A stretch of 64,000 nt of DNA from the NCBI RefSeq assembly GCF_050586345.1, contig NZ_JBOCEF010000019.1:11733-75732 (forward strand), given 5' to 3'. This DNA is from JBOCEF01 sp050586345 (GTDB taxonomy: Bacteria > Pseudomonadota > Alphaproteobacteria > Rhodobacterales > Rhodobacteraceae). Shown here piece by piece: positions 28,058 to 37,308 of the stretch; position 1 is the stretch's first letter; every line of letters starts with the position of its first letter. The notes beneath the pieces were generated by a model that was not told the origin of the DNA, made no database searches, and was given only the letters and a program-made list of their open reading frames with translations. The position numbers and the translations under genes were made by a program.

Positions 28058-29566
28058 ATGAACCAGAGATTTCTATGGATCGAAGCGGTCAATTTCGACG
28101 CGACGATCTACGACACGAACGATCTCAGCGTCATTCGCGCGGGCAGCCTGATCCTCGGAGACCTGGGCGACGTCGCGCAAGGCGCACTGGAGACCCTCGC
28201 CCAGGCGCGCGAAGGCCTGGGCTTTGATCTCGAGTTCGCAGGCGCCTCGCAGGCGCGGTTCAGGCTGACCGGCGATGGGGATGACTGCGACGCCGCGCTC
28301 GCCGCGGTCCAAGCGGCGCTCTCCCGCGGGGTCTGGGCCCACATGTCGATCGTGGCGGGGCTGGGCGACACGCCCGAACAGGCGATCGCCGGCGCGCTGT
28401 CCCGGCGGTTCCGCACCTGGACGATGCCGGCCTGGCAGGAGCGCCCCTCCGACACGTTCGACGCGCTCGACAAGGTGCGCCCCGCGACGAAAAAGGACGG
28501 CCTCAAGGGCCTTCTGTCCGAAAGCACCAGCGCGCGGCTCAACCAGGGCCGCAGAAGACGCGAGACTTTCCTGACGGAGCGCGCGGGCGAGCGCCTCACT
28601 CAAGCCGGGCTCCGGGATAGGGACGATGGGGACCCAGGCGCCCTGAAGCTGTGCGCGTCGTTCGAAGACATGGTCCTGGGCCGCGGCGGCAAGACCTGCA
28701 CCTCTCCCGAGAGCGCGCTGGGCAAGATCTGCCTGCTGCACCTCGACGGCGACGGCTTCGGCAAGGCCGCGCGCGCCGCGGAGAAGGCCGGCAGGCTCAG
28801 GGAGTTCTCGGACCGCCTGGAGACGACGATGGAGGCCGGGCTGGCGCGGATCATCGACGCCGCCGTCGACAGCGAAGCCCTGGAGGCGCCGGAAGGCGCG
28901 CGGCGCCTGCGGCTCGAGATTCTCGTCTGGGGCGGCGACGACATCACCCTGGCGCTTCCCGCGACGCGGCTTCTTCCGACGCTCACCGCCTTCCACGCGG
29001 CCATTGACGGACTGGAATTCGACGGCGCGCCGCTCGGGTTCACCGGCGGCGCGATCATCGCGAACTACAAGAGCCCGGTTCGCAAGCTGGTCGCCCTCGC
29101 CGAAACCGCCGTCCACACCTTGAAGGCTGGCGACGCGCGGGGCTGTTTCACGGTCGATGTGTTCGAGAGCGCCGATGTCCCTGAAAGCGACCTTGCGGGC
29201 CTTCGCGCGAATATCTTCGGCGAGGAAGCCCGCGCCCCGGGCGCCTTCGCCTTCCGACTGTCCGAGGCGTCGGCCTTGATCGACAGCCTGCGCAAGTGGA
29301 AGGGCGGCGCCGGCGACGCCTTCCCCTCGCGCAGCAAGACGTTCGATCTTCTCGCGCGCGACGGAGGCGCTGCAGATGACGAGACCATCGACACTTTGCT
29401 GCTCGATTATCACGAGCGCCTCGGGGGCGCGATGCAGGAAGGCGGGCGTTTCCTGCCGCCCGGCCCGATGGGTCGCTCGCGGATGTTGGAGCTGAAGCTT
29501 GGAATGATGCTGTGGGACTATGTCGGCCCCGACCTGCCCGGCGACGCCGTGGAGGCCGCGGCATGA
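28058..29566 (+). CDS. cas10: Cas10-like large subunit lacking HD domain, GGDD intact
   Basis: A 502-residue Cas10 homologue, much shorter than typical Cas10 (700-900). It starts directly with a palm-like segment (FLWIEAVNFDATIYDTNDLS). The N-terminal HD nuclease is absent. The second palm has CLLHLDGDGFGKAARA (D230, D232) and VWGGDDITLAL (G292-D295), so the cyclase site looks functional and a nucleotide second messenger is expected. Without HD, target DNA cleavage by Cas10 is unlikely and defence should depend on signalling plus RNA cleavage. It heads a four-gene overlapping operon with the RAMP subunits. The nearby CorA-like protein is the obvious candidate receiver. Confidence 0.8.
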   Translation: MNQRFLWIEAVNFDATIYDTNDLSVIRAGSLILGDLGDVAQGALETLAQAREGLGFDLEFAGASQARFRLTGDGDDCDAALAAVQAALSRGVWAHMSIVAGLGDTPEQAIAGALSRRFRTWTMPAWQERPSDTFDALDKVRPATKKDGLKGLLSESTSARLNQGRRRRETFLTERAGERLTQAGLRDRDDGDPGALKLCASFEDMVLGRGGKTCTSPESALGKICLLHLDGDGFGKAARAAEKAGRLREFSDRLETTMEAGLARIIDAAVDSEALEAPEGARRLRLEILVWGGDDITLALPATRLLPTLTAFHAAIDGLEFDGAPLGFTGGAIIANYKSPVRKLVALAETAVHTLKAGDARGCFTVDVFESADVPESDLAGLRANIFGEEARAPGAFAFRLSEASALIDSLRKWKGGAGDAFPSRSKTFDLLARDGGAADDETIDTLLLDYHERLGGAMQEGGRFLPPGPMGRSRMLELKLGMMLWDYVGPDLPGDAVEAAA

Positions 29567-31281
29567 AACGCAGAACCTATTCCGTCACGGCCGAGATCCG
29601 CAGCCCGTTCCTGTTTCCCGGGGCCGAGGCGCCGGCCAATGGCCTCGACGTCGCCGCGCTGAGGGACCGCGAAGGGCGCCCCTTGATCCCCCAGGACCAG
29701 GTCCGCGGCGTGTTGCGCGCGGCGATGGCCAAGGTCGCCGCCCACGCAGCCGACGCCCCGGAACCCTCGGTCGGCACGCTTTTCGGACGCGAGAGCGGCG
29801 ACATCGCGCGATCAGGGACCTCCGAGGCTTCGCCGGAAGAAGCCTTCCGCCCCGAACGCGGACGGCTTCTTTTCTCGGACCTCCTGATGGACCAGGCGCC
29901 CGAACCCGTGCAGCCCGCCCCACGCGTGAAGATCGATGCCGAAACCGGGCGCGCGCAGGACGGCCACCTCCTTTCGGCGGAACTGGTCGCGCCTCTCGGC
30001 GCGGAGCGCCGCTTCAGGGGGCGCATGATCGCCTATCTGGCGGATGACGAAGTGGACGCCTTCGAGGCGGCCCTTGCAGCCGCCTGCACCTGGCCGTCCG
30101 CCGTCGGCGCGATGAAAAGCGCGGGTTTCGGCGAAATCGTCTCGCTCGCGGTCGTGCGCGAGGCGGCGACGGAGGCTCGGCCCCGGCCCGCGACGCCGTC
30201 GGGTCGGAAGATGTACCGGGTGCATATCGACCGACCGTTCCTGTGCGATGCGGAACGCTCGGCGGACAACGTGTTCAAGGGGCGCGAGCATGTCCCGGGG
30301 GGCGCTGTGAAAGGAGCGCTGGCTCGACGCCTCGCCCTTCAGGGCGCCTCGCCCCAGACCAGCGACGCCTTCACGCGCCTCAGCGTCAGCCACGTTCTGC
30401 CGGCCGCCATATCGTCGCCCTTGCCCCTGTCGCTCGTCGGCCTCGGGACGCAGGTCATCGACACCCTCGGCCGCGGAGAACGCGGGGCGGAGCTGATCGA
30501 CGGCCAGGCGCCGCGGCCGCTCGATGACTGGAAGCACGAAACCTTCGCCGCCGCGGAGCGGCTCTACGGTCATGCCGCGGTGGAGGTCCGCCGCGACACC
30601 CGCGTTCACACCGCCATCGCCGCCGAGACGGGAACCGCCCTGCCGCAGAAGCTGTTCGTCGAGATCAGCGCCGACCCCGGCGACCATGACTGGGTATGCG
30701 AGATCGCCTGGCCGGACCAGGAGCCTGACCTGATGGCGCAGGCCGCGGCGATCCTCGGGGAAGGATTGGATGGCATCGGGCGCACCGGCGCGACGCTGCG
30801 CTTCGAAGAAACCATCCAAGCCCCCGCCCCGCGCATCAGGCCCTTCGCCGACAAGGACTACGCGGTGGTTCTGCAGACCGACGCGGTGATGACCTCGCCC
30901 TTCGAGAACCGGGACCCCTTCGCCGCCTACGCCGCCTACTGGCGGGAGGCGCTGCCCGGCGCTGAACTGATCGACTTCTGCGCCGCCCAGCGCCTCGCCG
31001 GAGGTTTTGTCGGCCTCCGCTTCCGCCCCGGGGGGCGTTACGCACCGTTCTGGCTGACCCGCGCCGGCTCGGTGTTCCTTCTGCGCAATGCGCCCGAGGA
31101 GCGGCTGAAAGCGCTGGTGGAACGCGGCCTGGACGCCCCGCGGGAAGGCGGCCGCATCCATGACTGGCGCTCCTGCCCGTTCGTCACCGAGAACGGCTAT
31201 GGCCGCATTCGCGCCGATCACCAGCGGATCGCGTCGGACGCCGGATCATCTGCCCTCGACAAGATCCACCAGGAGGCCTGA
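29563..31281 (+). CDS. Fused RAMP protein, Cas7-Cas7-like with Csx10/Cas5-like C terminus
   Basis: A 572-residue protein starting at ATG 29563, overlapping the cas10 stop. Domain 1 (1-200) contains LIPQDQVRGVLRAAMAK and domain 2 (about 215-400) VPGGAVKGALARRLA, the loop-helix typical of Cas7-type RAMPs. The last 140 residues contain CAAQRLAGGFVGLRF and AGSVFLL (501-507), a turn found in Csx10/Cas5-type RAMPs that cap the crRNA 5' handle. Such fusions occur in type III-D-related effectors. Exact subunit identity needs structure comparison. A 3-bp gap separates it from the next RAMP. Confidence 0.7.
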   Translation: MKRRTYSVTAEIRSPFLFPGAEAPANGLDVAALRDREGRPLIPQDQVRGVLRAAMAKVAAHAADAPEPSVGTLFGRESGDIARSGTSEASPEEAFRPERGRLLFSDLLMDQAPEPVQPAPRVKIDAETGRAQDGHLLSAELVAPLGAERRFRGRMIAYLADDEVDAFEAALAAACTWPSAVGAMKSAGFGEIVSLAVVREAATEARPRPATPSGRKMYRVHIDRPFLCDAERSADNVFKGREHVPGGAVKGALARRLALQGASPQTSDAFTRLSVSHVLPAAISSPLPLSLVGLGTQVIDTLGRGERGAELIDGQAPRPLDDWKHETFAAAERLYGHAAVEVRRDTRVHTAIAAETGTALPQKLFVEISADPGDHDWVCEIAWPDQEPDLMAQAAAILGEGLDGIGRTGATLRFEETIQAPAPRIRPFADKDYAVVLQTDAVMTSPFENRDPFAAYAAYWREALPGAELIDFCAAQRLAGGFVGLRFRPGGRYAPFWLTRAGSVFLLRNAPEERLKALVERGLDAPREGGRIHDWRSCPFVTENGYGRIRADHQRIASDAGSSALDKIHQEA

Positions 31282-31284
31282 CCC

Positions 31285-32532
31285 ATGACGAACGGTCGGA
31301 TCATCCGAAGCGACATCGCCCTGAAGCTGGAAGTCGTGACGCCGCTGCACATCGGCTCCGGCGCCTCGCGCGTGATCGAGAAGGACGGCGAAACCGGCGA
31401 GTTGCGCCTGGTGCAGCGCGGCGAAGGCGGTCGGCCCTACATTCCCGGCTCAACGCTCAAGGGCGTGCTGCGCGCGCACTACGACGGCCCCGAGACCGCG
31501 GCCATCTTCGGCGAGATCGGAGCCTACGACACGGACGCCGACGCGGCGCGAGGCCGGATGGGCGTCCTGCTCTGCCGCGGCGCGCAGTTCCACGCCCCCG
31601 GCCCGGTGGACGGCCATTCGACGGCGGACGCCGAGACCGGCATCTTCCCTCACTCCCGCACGGCGATCGATCCCGGCAGGGGAACGGCCCTGGCCAATCG
31701 CCTGTTTCACATGGAGCTGATTGCCCCGGGAACGGTCTTCGACTGGACGTTGCGGCTTGAGGACCCGGGCGGGGTCGACGCCCTGAAGGAACCGCTTCTG
31801 GACGCGTTGAGCCGGTGGGGCGGAGCGCACGGCATGCAGATCGGCGCCGACGGCGCCAGCGGGCTGGGTGCGGTCAGGATCAGCGCTGCGCCAGAGGTGA
31901 CGGACTGGGTCGTGGATCCGGGGACCGGCGGGCTGAAGCGGGCTCAGGCGGCAAGGGCGCAATGGACCCCGCGGGAGGCGGACGACGACGTCGTGGAGCT
32001 GACGCTGGAATGCGAAGGCCCCTTCCTGACGCGCGATCCTTCCCATGTCCGGGGCAAGGACCTCAGCGACGAAGAGCAGGAGAAAGACCCGCACATCAAG
32101 GCTCTGCACCTGGCGAACAAGCCACTGATCACTGGCCAGGCGGTCTCGGGCGCCCTGCGCCACGCCTATGCCTGGCGACGCAAGCTTTACAAGGACGACC
32201 TTCCCGGCGCCGACGAGATATTCGGCAGCGTCGAGGCGAAGGCGCTTCTGACCGTGCAGGTGATCGACGTGACCGCAAAGGCGGAAGCGCTGGCCACTTC
32301 GGTGCGCATCGACCGCTTTACGGGCGGCGCCATCGACAACGCGCTGTTCACGGTGCAGGCGGATGTGGGGGTGGCGATGCGGCTTCGGCTGAAGCTGGAT
32401 GCGCGGCGGGCAGGCCCGGAGGCGGACCGGGCGCGAGACGAGATCGTGGAGGCTCTGAAAAGCGAGGGCCTCTCCCTCGGGCACGGCGCCGGAAAAGGCT
32501 TCGGCTGGTTCAAGGTGGGAGCGGCGGCATGA
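31285..32532 (+). CDS. Double-RAMP Csm3/Cas7-like backbone protein
   Basis: A 415-residue protein made of two Cas7-like RAMP domains. The first has PLHIGSGASRVIEKDGETGE, YIPGSTLKGVLRAHY and FPHSRTAIDPGRGTA, all Csm3-like. The second, from about residue 235, has PLITGQAVSGALRHAY, VRIDRFTGGAIDNALFT and the C-terminal glycine-rich LGHGAGKGFGWFKV. Backbone Cas7 proteins carry the Asp that cuts target RNA every six nucleotides; candidate Asp residues exist in both domains but I cannot assign the catalytic one. It overlaps the next gene by 4 bp. Confidence 0.8.
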   Translation: MTNGRIIRSDIALKLEVVTPLHIGSGASRVIEKDGETGELRLVQRGEGGRPYIPGSTLKGVLRAHYDGPETAAIFGEIGAYDTDADAARGRMGVLLCRGAQFHAPGPVDGHSTADAETGIFPHSRTAIDPGRGTALANRLFHMELIAPGTVFDWTLRLEDPGGVDALKEPLLDALSRWGGAHGMQIGADGASGLGAVRISAAPEVTDWVVDPGTGGLKRAQAARAQWTPREADDDVVELTLECEGPFLTRDPSHVRGKDLSDEEQEKDPHIKALHLANKPLITGQAVSGALRHAYAWRRKLYKDDLPGADEIFGSVEAKALLTVQVIDVTAKAEALATSVRIDRFTGGAIDNALFTVQADVGVAMRLRLKLDARRAGPEADRARDEIVEALKSEGLSLGHGAGKGFGWFKVGAAA

Positions 32533-34670
32533 CCGACACCGCACGATTTGAAGCGCTCGCGCGAAAGATGTTCGCGGACGGAGACGACGAGGACACGATT
32601 TTCGATGCGCTGATGGAAGCTGGCGTGGCGGACGAAATGGACGCCGAGGATATCGTCGAGCGCGCCAAGGTCGCCCCTCGAGCGCCCGCAAGAAAGCCCG
32701 CCCCCAAGCAGGCCCAGGCGCGCCGCAAGCCCGTATCGGACGCCCCGGAAGATAGGGAGAGGTGGCGGGCGCCTTACCGCTTCACGCCGCTCAACACCGT
32801 CGTCGTCGGACCGCAACCGGAGGTCGCCGCACTGCTGGAGAGCGACCAACCGGATGAAGGCCTTCACGCGACGCCCCTCCCGGAAGGGTTCTGCGGTGCG
32901 CTCGACATCTCGGTGATCTTCGACGGCCCGATGCTGATCGGCGTGAAGGACGGGGACGCCCAGGGGCCGATGAAGATCTCGGACCGCTGCTGCATCCCCG
33001 GCGCCACCCTGCGCGGCCTGATCCGGGCGACGGTGGAGACGGCCGCCTTCGGACGCATGAACCAGACAAACATGCACCGCCGCTTCGCCACCCGCGATTT
33101 CGACCACCCGATGCTGCGCAATGACCGCAAGCACGTGAACGCAGGTTGGCTGACGCAATCCCGGGACACACCCGGCGCCTATGAGATCGAACCCTGCGAC
33201 TGGCGCCTGATCCGCATCCGCGACCTCCAGGGTCAGGGACGCGGCGACGGGCGCATGCATCTCGCCTGGCTGCAAAGCGGCATGCTCAAACGCTATGCCG
33301 CCTTCAAGATGACCGACGGAAAACCCGGCGACTGCGTCGACTTCGACGCCGCGCGCTCATTCTCCACCCTGCCTGATGAGAGAGGCCCGACGCCCGGCGC
33401 CGTCCCTGCACGAGATGGAGATTTCAGCGGCGTTCCGGTCTTCACCGACAGCTCGCCGACGACGCGCAAGGTCACCACGCGCACCCTCGACGACGAGGAC
33501 CGGCAGAACGCATTCGGCCAGGCCAAGAAGCGCGAGGCCGTGTTCGCCGCCAGGGGCCACGGGCGTCGCCTGACAGTGCCCGCACAGGTCTGGGACAACT
33601 TCGTCGCCAACAACAGCAGGCCCTCGCGCCACGCGCCCAAGCCTGATGGCGCGTGGGCGCTGCTCAAGCCCACCCTTGACGCCGGCCGCCGGATCCCGGT
33701 CTTCTGGATCGGGGACTCCGAGGTGCTGGAGCTCGGCATCGCGCGCGTGTTCAAACGCGCCCACGCCCACTCGGTCGAAGACGTCCTGAAGCGCTCCAAC
33801 CCCAGGCATGTCCCCGGCGACGGCGATCCCGACTTCGTCGAGGCCCTGTTCGGCTATGTCCGCGAACCCGAGGACGGCGCGGACCGGCAGAGCACCGAAC
33901 GTCACCGCATGAACCACCTGCGCGGCCGCGTCTCGTTCGGCTTCGCCTGGCTGGACGATCCCGATCCGCGCATCTCCGCGGCGCAGGACGCGATCCTCTC
34001 GGCCCCGCGCCCCTCCTATGCGCCCTTCTACCTTTCCGGCGGAACCGACAAGGACTGGTCCGACCCGACGGCGCGCCTTGCCGGGCGCAAGGTCTATCCC
34101 GCCCGCAACGCCGACGCGCAGGCGGTGGAGCGGTTCCTCGCCAAGCCCACCGGCGCCCCGCCGGAAAACGACAATCCCGACATCCGCTCGAAGCTCCGGT
34201 TCCTGCTGCCCCGCAAGGACCGGCCCCTGCGCTTCGACGGCGAGATCCGGGTCCACAACGTGACGGCCGAGGAGGTGGGCGCGCTGATCTGGGCCCTGAC
34301 GCTGGGGGGCGATCCGCACCTGCGCCACATGATCGGCCGCGCCAAGGCCGCGGGGGCGGGCCAGGCGCGGATCGAGCTGCGCCTGCGGCTGCGCCCCAAT
34401 GCCGGGGGCGAGGCGCCCGACGCGGCCGCGTTCCGCGCGCGGTTCGAGGCGATGATGGAGGCCGCCGCCCCGGGCTGGCGAGGCTCCGATACGATCCGGG
34501 CGCTGCTGTCCGCCGCCGACCCCGCGGCCTGGGAGGGGCGGGAGCCGGAGCTGCGGTACATGCCGCTCAAGGAGCACCGCAAGCTGCAGAAGATCGTCGG
34601 CGCGAACGAGGGCAAGAACGCGGTCACGCAGCCGCCCTGGGCGAAGGACCGCGTGCTCAAGACCAACTGA
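32529..34670 (+). CDS. Large RAMP protein of TIGR03986 type
   Basis: A 713-residue protein. After a helical N-terminal extension (residues 1-50, FADGDDEDTIFDALMEAG) and a basic linker, it matches the TIGR03986 CRISPR RAMP family: YRFTPLNTVVV, then FCGALDISVIFDGPMLIG, CIPGATLRGLIRATVE and MHRRFATRDF. A C-terminal RAMP-like part follows from about residue 560 (LIWALTLGGDPHLRHMIG). No separate small subunit (Cas11) gene exists in the operon, so a helical segment of one of these fused proteins may replace it; that is inference. A strong terminator follows 24 bp after the stop. Confidence 0.78.
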   Translation: MTDTARFEALARKMFADGDDEDTIFDALMEAGVADEMDAEDIVERAKVAPRAPARKPAPKQAQARRKPVSDAPEDRERWRAPYRFTPLNTVVVGPQPEVAALLESDQPDEGLHATPLPEGFCGALDISVIFDGPMLIGVKDGDAQGPMKISDRCCIPGATLRGLIRATVETAAFGRMNQTNMHRRFATRDFDHPMLRNDRKHVNAGWLTQSRDTPGAYEIEPCDWRLIRIRDLQGQGRGDGRMHLAWLQSGMLKRYAAFKMTDGKPGDCVDFDAARSFSTLPDERGPTPGAVPARDGDFSGVPVFTDSSPTTRKVTTRTLDDEDRQNAFGQAKKREAVFAARGHGRRLTVPAQVWDNFVANNSRPSRHAPKPDGAWALLKPTLDAGRRIPVFWIGDSEVLELGIARVFKRAHAHSVEDVLKRSNPRHVPGDGDPDFVEALFGYVREPEDGADRQSTERHRMNHLRGRVSFGFAWLDDPDPRISAAQDAILSAPRPSYAPFYLSGGTDKDWSDPTARLAGRKVYPARNADAQAVERFLAKPTGAPPENDNPDIRSKLRFLLPRKDRPLRFDGEIRVHNVTAEEVGALIWALTLGGDPHLRHMIGRAKAAGAGQARIELRLRLRPNAGGEAPDAAAFRARFEAMMEAAAPGWRGSDTIRALLSAADPAAWEGREPELRYMPLKEHRKLQKIVGANEGKNAVTQPPWAKDRVLKTN

Positions 34671-34693
34671 CGCCGCCGCCCGCGCTGGACAGA

Positions 34694-34725
34694 CGAAAGG
34701 CCCCGGATCGCTCCGGGGCCTTTCG
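34694..34725. terminator. Bidirectional terminator between effector operon and array 2
   Basis: A perfect 14-bp stem (34694-34707 with 34712-34725) around a TCGC loop. The outer pairs give AAA on the left and TTT on the right, so it can work from both directions. It lies between the rightward effector operon and the leftward array 2. Confidence 0.75.
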
Positions 34726-34745
34726 CATTCTGCAGCTGGGCCGAG

Positions 34746-35068
34746 GTCTCGATCCGCTTCCACGCGGGTATCTGCTGCCGACAAGAAATAGGGCTGCGTA
34801 CAAGGCGCAGATGGCAAGTCTCAATCCGCTTCCACGCGGGTATCTGCTGCCGACGTCCTCGGCATGATATATGCCGAAGAAATCTATGTCTCAATCCGCT
34901 TCCACGCGGGTATCTGCTGCCGACTTGGCAGGCATCAATGCCGGCTGGGAATCGCAGTCTCAATCCGCTTCCACGCGGGTATCTGCTGCCGACCCGCTGC
35001 TGAACGGGGCCGCTGCCGCCGGATTCGGCGGGTCTCAATCCGCTTCCACGCGGGTATCTGCTGCCGAC
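34746..35068 (-). CRISPR. CRISPR array 2 (5 repeats, 4 spacers)
   Basis: The 37-nt repeats start at 34746, 34818, 34888, 34957 and 35032. The + strand begins GTCTCAATCCGCTTCCACGC as in arrays 1 and 3, but ends TATCTGCTGCCGAC. The leftmost repeat has one change (GTCTCGATCC). Spacers are 32-38 nt. The leader is on the right, so transcription is leftwards and ends at the terminator at 34694-34725. Confidence 0.97.
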
Positions 35069-35225
35069 CGCACCTCTGGAAAGCATTGCGCGAAAAGACG
35101 ATTCGAGCAAGAATCTGCAGACGAAAAATTCTCGCCCTCCACTTCGAAGCTCTCCAGGAAAAGTCGGCCCATGTTTTTCAGAATACACTCCAAATACCAA
35201 GGACATACAGATTTCCTGCGGACGA
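35069..35225 (-). promoter_or_regulatory. CRISPR leader of array 2
   Basis: GCACCTCTGGAA lies next to the last repeat; box A CTGCAGACGA is at 35115-35124 and box B CTGCGGACGA at 35216-35225, at the same distances as in the other two leaders. The region is A/T-rich for this genome and divides leftward array 2 from rightward RT-cas1. Confidence 0.78.
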
Positions 35226-35277
35226 TTTCGCCCGAAACCCGCACCCGGACCCCCGCCACCCTGCCCCGCGCCGCGCG

Positions 35278-37308
35278 GTGACGCAACGGCCGCGCACCCG
35301 CCCGCCGCGCGGCCTGTTCCGCGACATGGCCGAGCTGCGCGCCCTCGACGACGCCTGGGCCAAGGTCCGCAGCAATGGCGGCTGCGCCGGCGGCGACGGA
35401 GAGACGATCGACGCCTTCCAGCCCCGCGCCGCCCGCACCCTGCCCGCCATGGCCCAGGCCCTGCGCGAAAACCGCTGGCGCCCGCGCCCCCTGCGCCTGC
35501 TGCGCATCCCGAAGAAATCCGGCGGCACGCGCCCGCTCTCCATCCCCTCGATCCGCGACCGCATCCTGCAGACCGCCTGCGCCGCCGCCCTCACCCCCGT
35601 GCTCGACCCCGAGTTCTCCGAGGCCAGCTTCGCCTACCGCCCCGGACGTTCGGTCGACCAGGCGGTGCAGGCCATCGACCGCTACCGCCGACAGGGCTTC
35701 ACCCACGTGGTCGAGGCCGACATCCGCCGCTGCTTCGAACGCATTCCCCATGACGCCCTGCTCGCCCGCCTCGAGGCCGCGCTGGCCGGGCACGAGGGCG
35801 GCGGGCGGGTCGCGGCGCTCGTCGCGCTCTGGGTCGAACACTGGGGCCAGGCGCTGGAGAGCCCGGGCCGCGGCCTCGCGCAGGGCTCGCCCCTCTCGCC
35901 GCTGCTGGCGAACCTGCATCTCGACGCGCTCGACGACGCGATGGAGCGGCCGGGGGTGCGCATCGTGCGCTTCGCCGACGATTTCGTGCTGCTGTGCAAG
36001 GGCGAGGCGAAGGCGCATGGCGCGCTGGGGATCGCCGCGGACGCCCTCGACGCCGCGGGGCTGGAGCTGCGCGACGACCGCACCCGGGTGACCAGCTTCG
36101 ACGGGGGCTTCCGCTTCCTTGGGCACCTCTTCGTCCGCTCGCTGACCATGCGCCAGGTGAACGACCCCGATGACGACCCGGTGGAGCTTCTGCGCGCCGT
36201 CGCGGCCGAGGACGAGGCGGAGCTGCGCGCCCGCGACGGCGATGCGGCCGAGGTCGCGCGCGAACGGGCGGGCGGCCTCGACCGCGGCGCCCGCGTGCTG
36301 CACCTGGCGGGCGAGGACCGGCGCCTCGTGCTGCGCAACCTCTCGTTCGAGGTGCAGGGACCGGAGGGCCGCCCCCTCCTCGCCCTCGCCCATCGCCGGG
36401 TGGACCGGATCGAGCTCGGCCCCGGCGCCGAGGCGGACACCGAGGCGCTGCGCCACGCGCTGATGACCGACACCGAGCTGGCCTTCGTGGACGGCGAGGG
36501 CGGCACGCTCGGCTGGCTCTCGCCCGCGGGGGCCGAGCGGCGCGGGGCGCTGCAGCTGGCGCAGGCGCGGCTCTCGCTCTCGGACGACGCGCGGGCGGCG
36601 GCGGCGCGGGGGCTCGTGCTGTCGCGCATGGCGGGAATGCGGGCGCGGCTGCGGGCCATGCAGCGCGCGACGCCCCTGCCCGAGGCGCTCGAGGCCACGC
36701 GGGCGCTCGGCCGCCGGATCCGCGCCCTGCCCGAGGACGCCGACCCCGCCAGCCTGCGCGGCCATGAAGGCGCGGCGGCGAAGCTCTACTGGCCCGCCTA
36801 TTTCGCGCTGCTCGAGGCGAAGGCCGAGGGGGCGACGACCGCGCCGCGCCGCCGCTCCCGCCCCGGGCATGACCCGGCGAACGCCGCGATCAACTGGCTG
36901 ACCGGGTCATTGTCCCGCGACGTGCGCGCGGCGCTGATGCGGCGCGGGCTGCATCCGGGCTTCGGCGTGCTGCACGAGGCGCAGGCGGATGGCGAGGCGC
37001 TGGTCTGGGACCTGATGGAGCCGTTCCGCGCGCCGCTGACCGAGGGGGTGGCGGCGGCGCTGTTCGCCAATCGGCGGCTGCGGGCGGAGATGTTCCGCCC
37101 CGAGGGCGCGGCGATCCGCCTGACCGCCCCGGGGCGCAAGGCGTTGATCGAGGGGTATGAGCAGGCGGTCGCCCGCCCCGCCCCCGCGCGGCCGGGCAAA
37201 CGCCGCCTGTCCTGGCGACGCCTGGTCCAGGCCGAGGCCTCGGCCTTCGCGGCGCACTGCCTGTCCCCGGACCGCACGCCCTGGACGCCCTGGCGCCCGA
37301 CGGAGTGA
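35278..37308 (+). CDS. cas1: Reverse transcriptase-Cas1 fusion
   Basis: A fusion of about 676 residues. The RT part (1 to about 290) resembles group II intron-like RTs: RPLSIPSIRDRILQTA, SFAYRPGRSVDQAV, GLAQGSPLSPLLANLHLD (199-216) and the catalytic FADD (232-235). The Cas1 part has likely metal ligands E497 in GHEGAAAKLYW, H566 in GFGVLHEAQ and D578 in ALVWDLMEPFR. RT-Cas1 with Cas2 can acquire spacers from RNA in type III systems. No Cas6 domain is fused. The start is uncertain: GTG 35278 keeps the RT N terminus (RGLFRDMAELRALDDAW), ATG 35326 would shorten it, and neither has a clear ribosome site. The stop codon lies in the first repeat of array 3. Confidence 0.9.
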   Translation: MTQRPRTRPPRGLFRDMAELRALDDAWAKVRSNGGCAGGDGETIDAFQPRAARTLPAMAQALRENRWRPRPLRLLRIPKKSGGTRPLSIPSIRDRILQTACAAALTPVLDPEFSEASFAYRPGRSVDQAVQAIDRYRRQGFTHVVEADIRRCFERIPHDALLARLEAALAGHEGGGRVAALVALWVEHWGQALESPGRGLAQGSPLSPLLANLHLDALDDAMERPGVRIVRFADDFVLLCKGEAKAHGALGIAADALDAAGLELRDDRTRVTSFDGGFRFLGHLFVRSLTMRQVNDPDDDPVELLRAVAAEDEAELRARDGDAAEVARERAGGLDRGARVLHLAGEDRRLVLRNLSFEVQGPEGRPLLALAHRRVDRIELGPGAEADTEALRHALMTDTELAFVDGEGGTLGWLSPAGAERRGALQLAQARLSLSDDARAAAARGLVLSRMAGMRARLRAMQRATPLPEALEATRALGRRIRALPEDADPASLRGHEGAAAKLYWPAYFALLEAKAEGATTAPRRRSRPGHDPANAAINWLTGSLSRDVRAALMRRGLHPGFGVLHEAQADGEALVWDLMEPFRAPLTEGVAAALFANRRLRAEMFRPEGAAIRLTAPGRKALIEGYEQAVARPAPARPGKRRLSWRRLVQAEASAFAAHCLSPDRTPWTPWRPTE

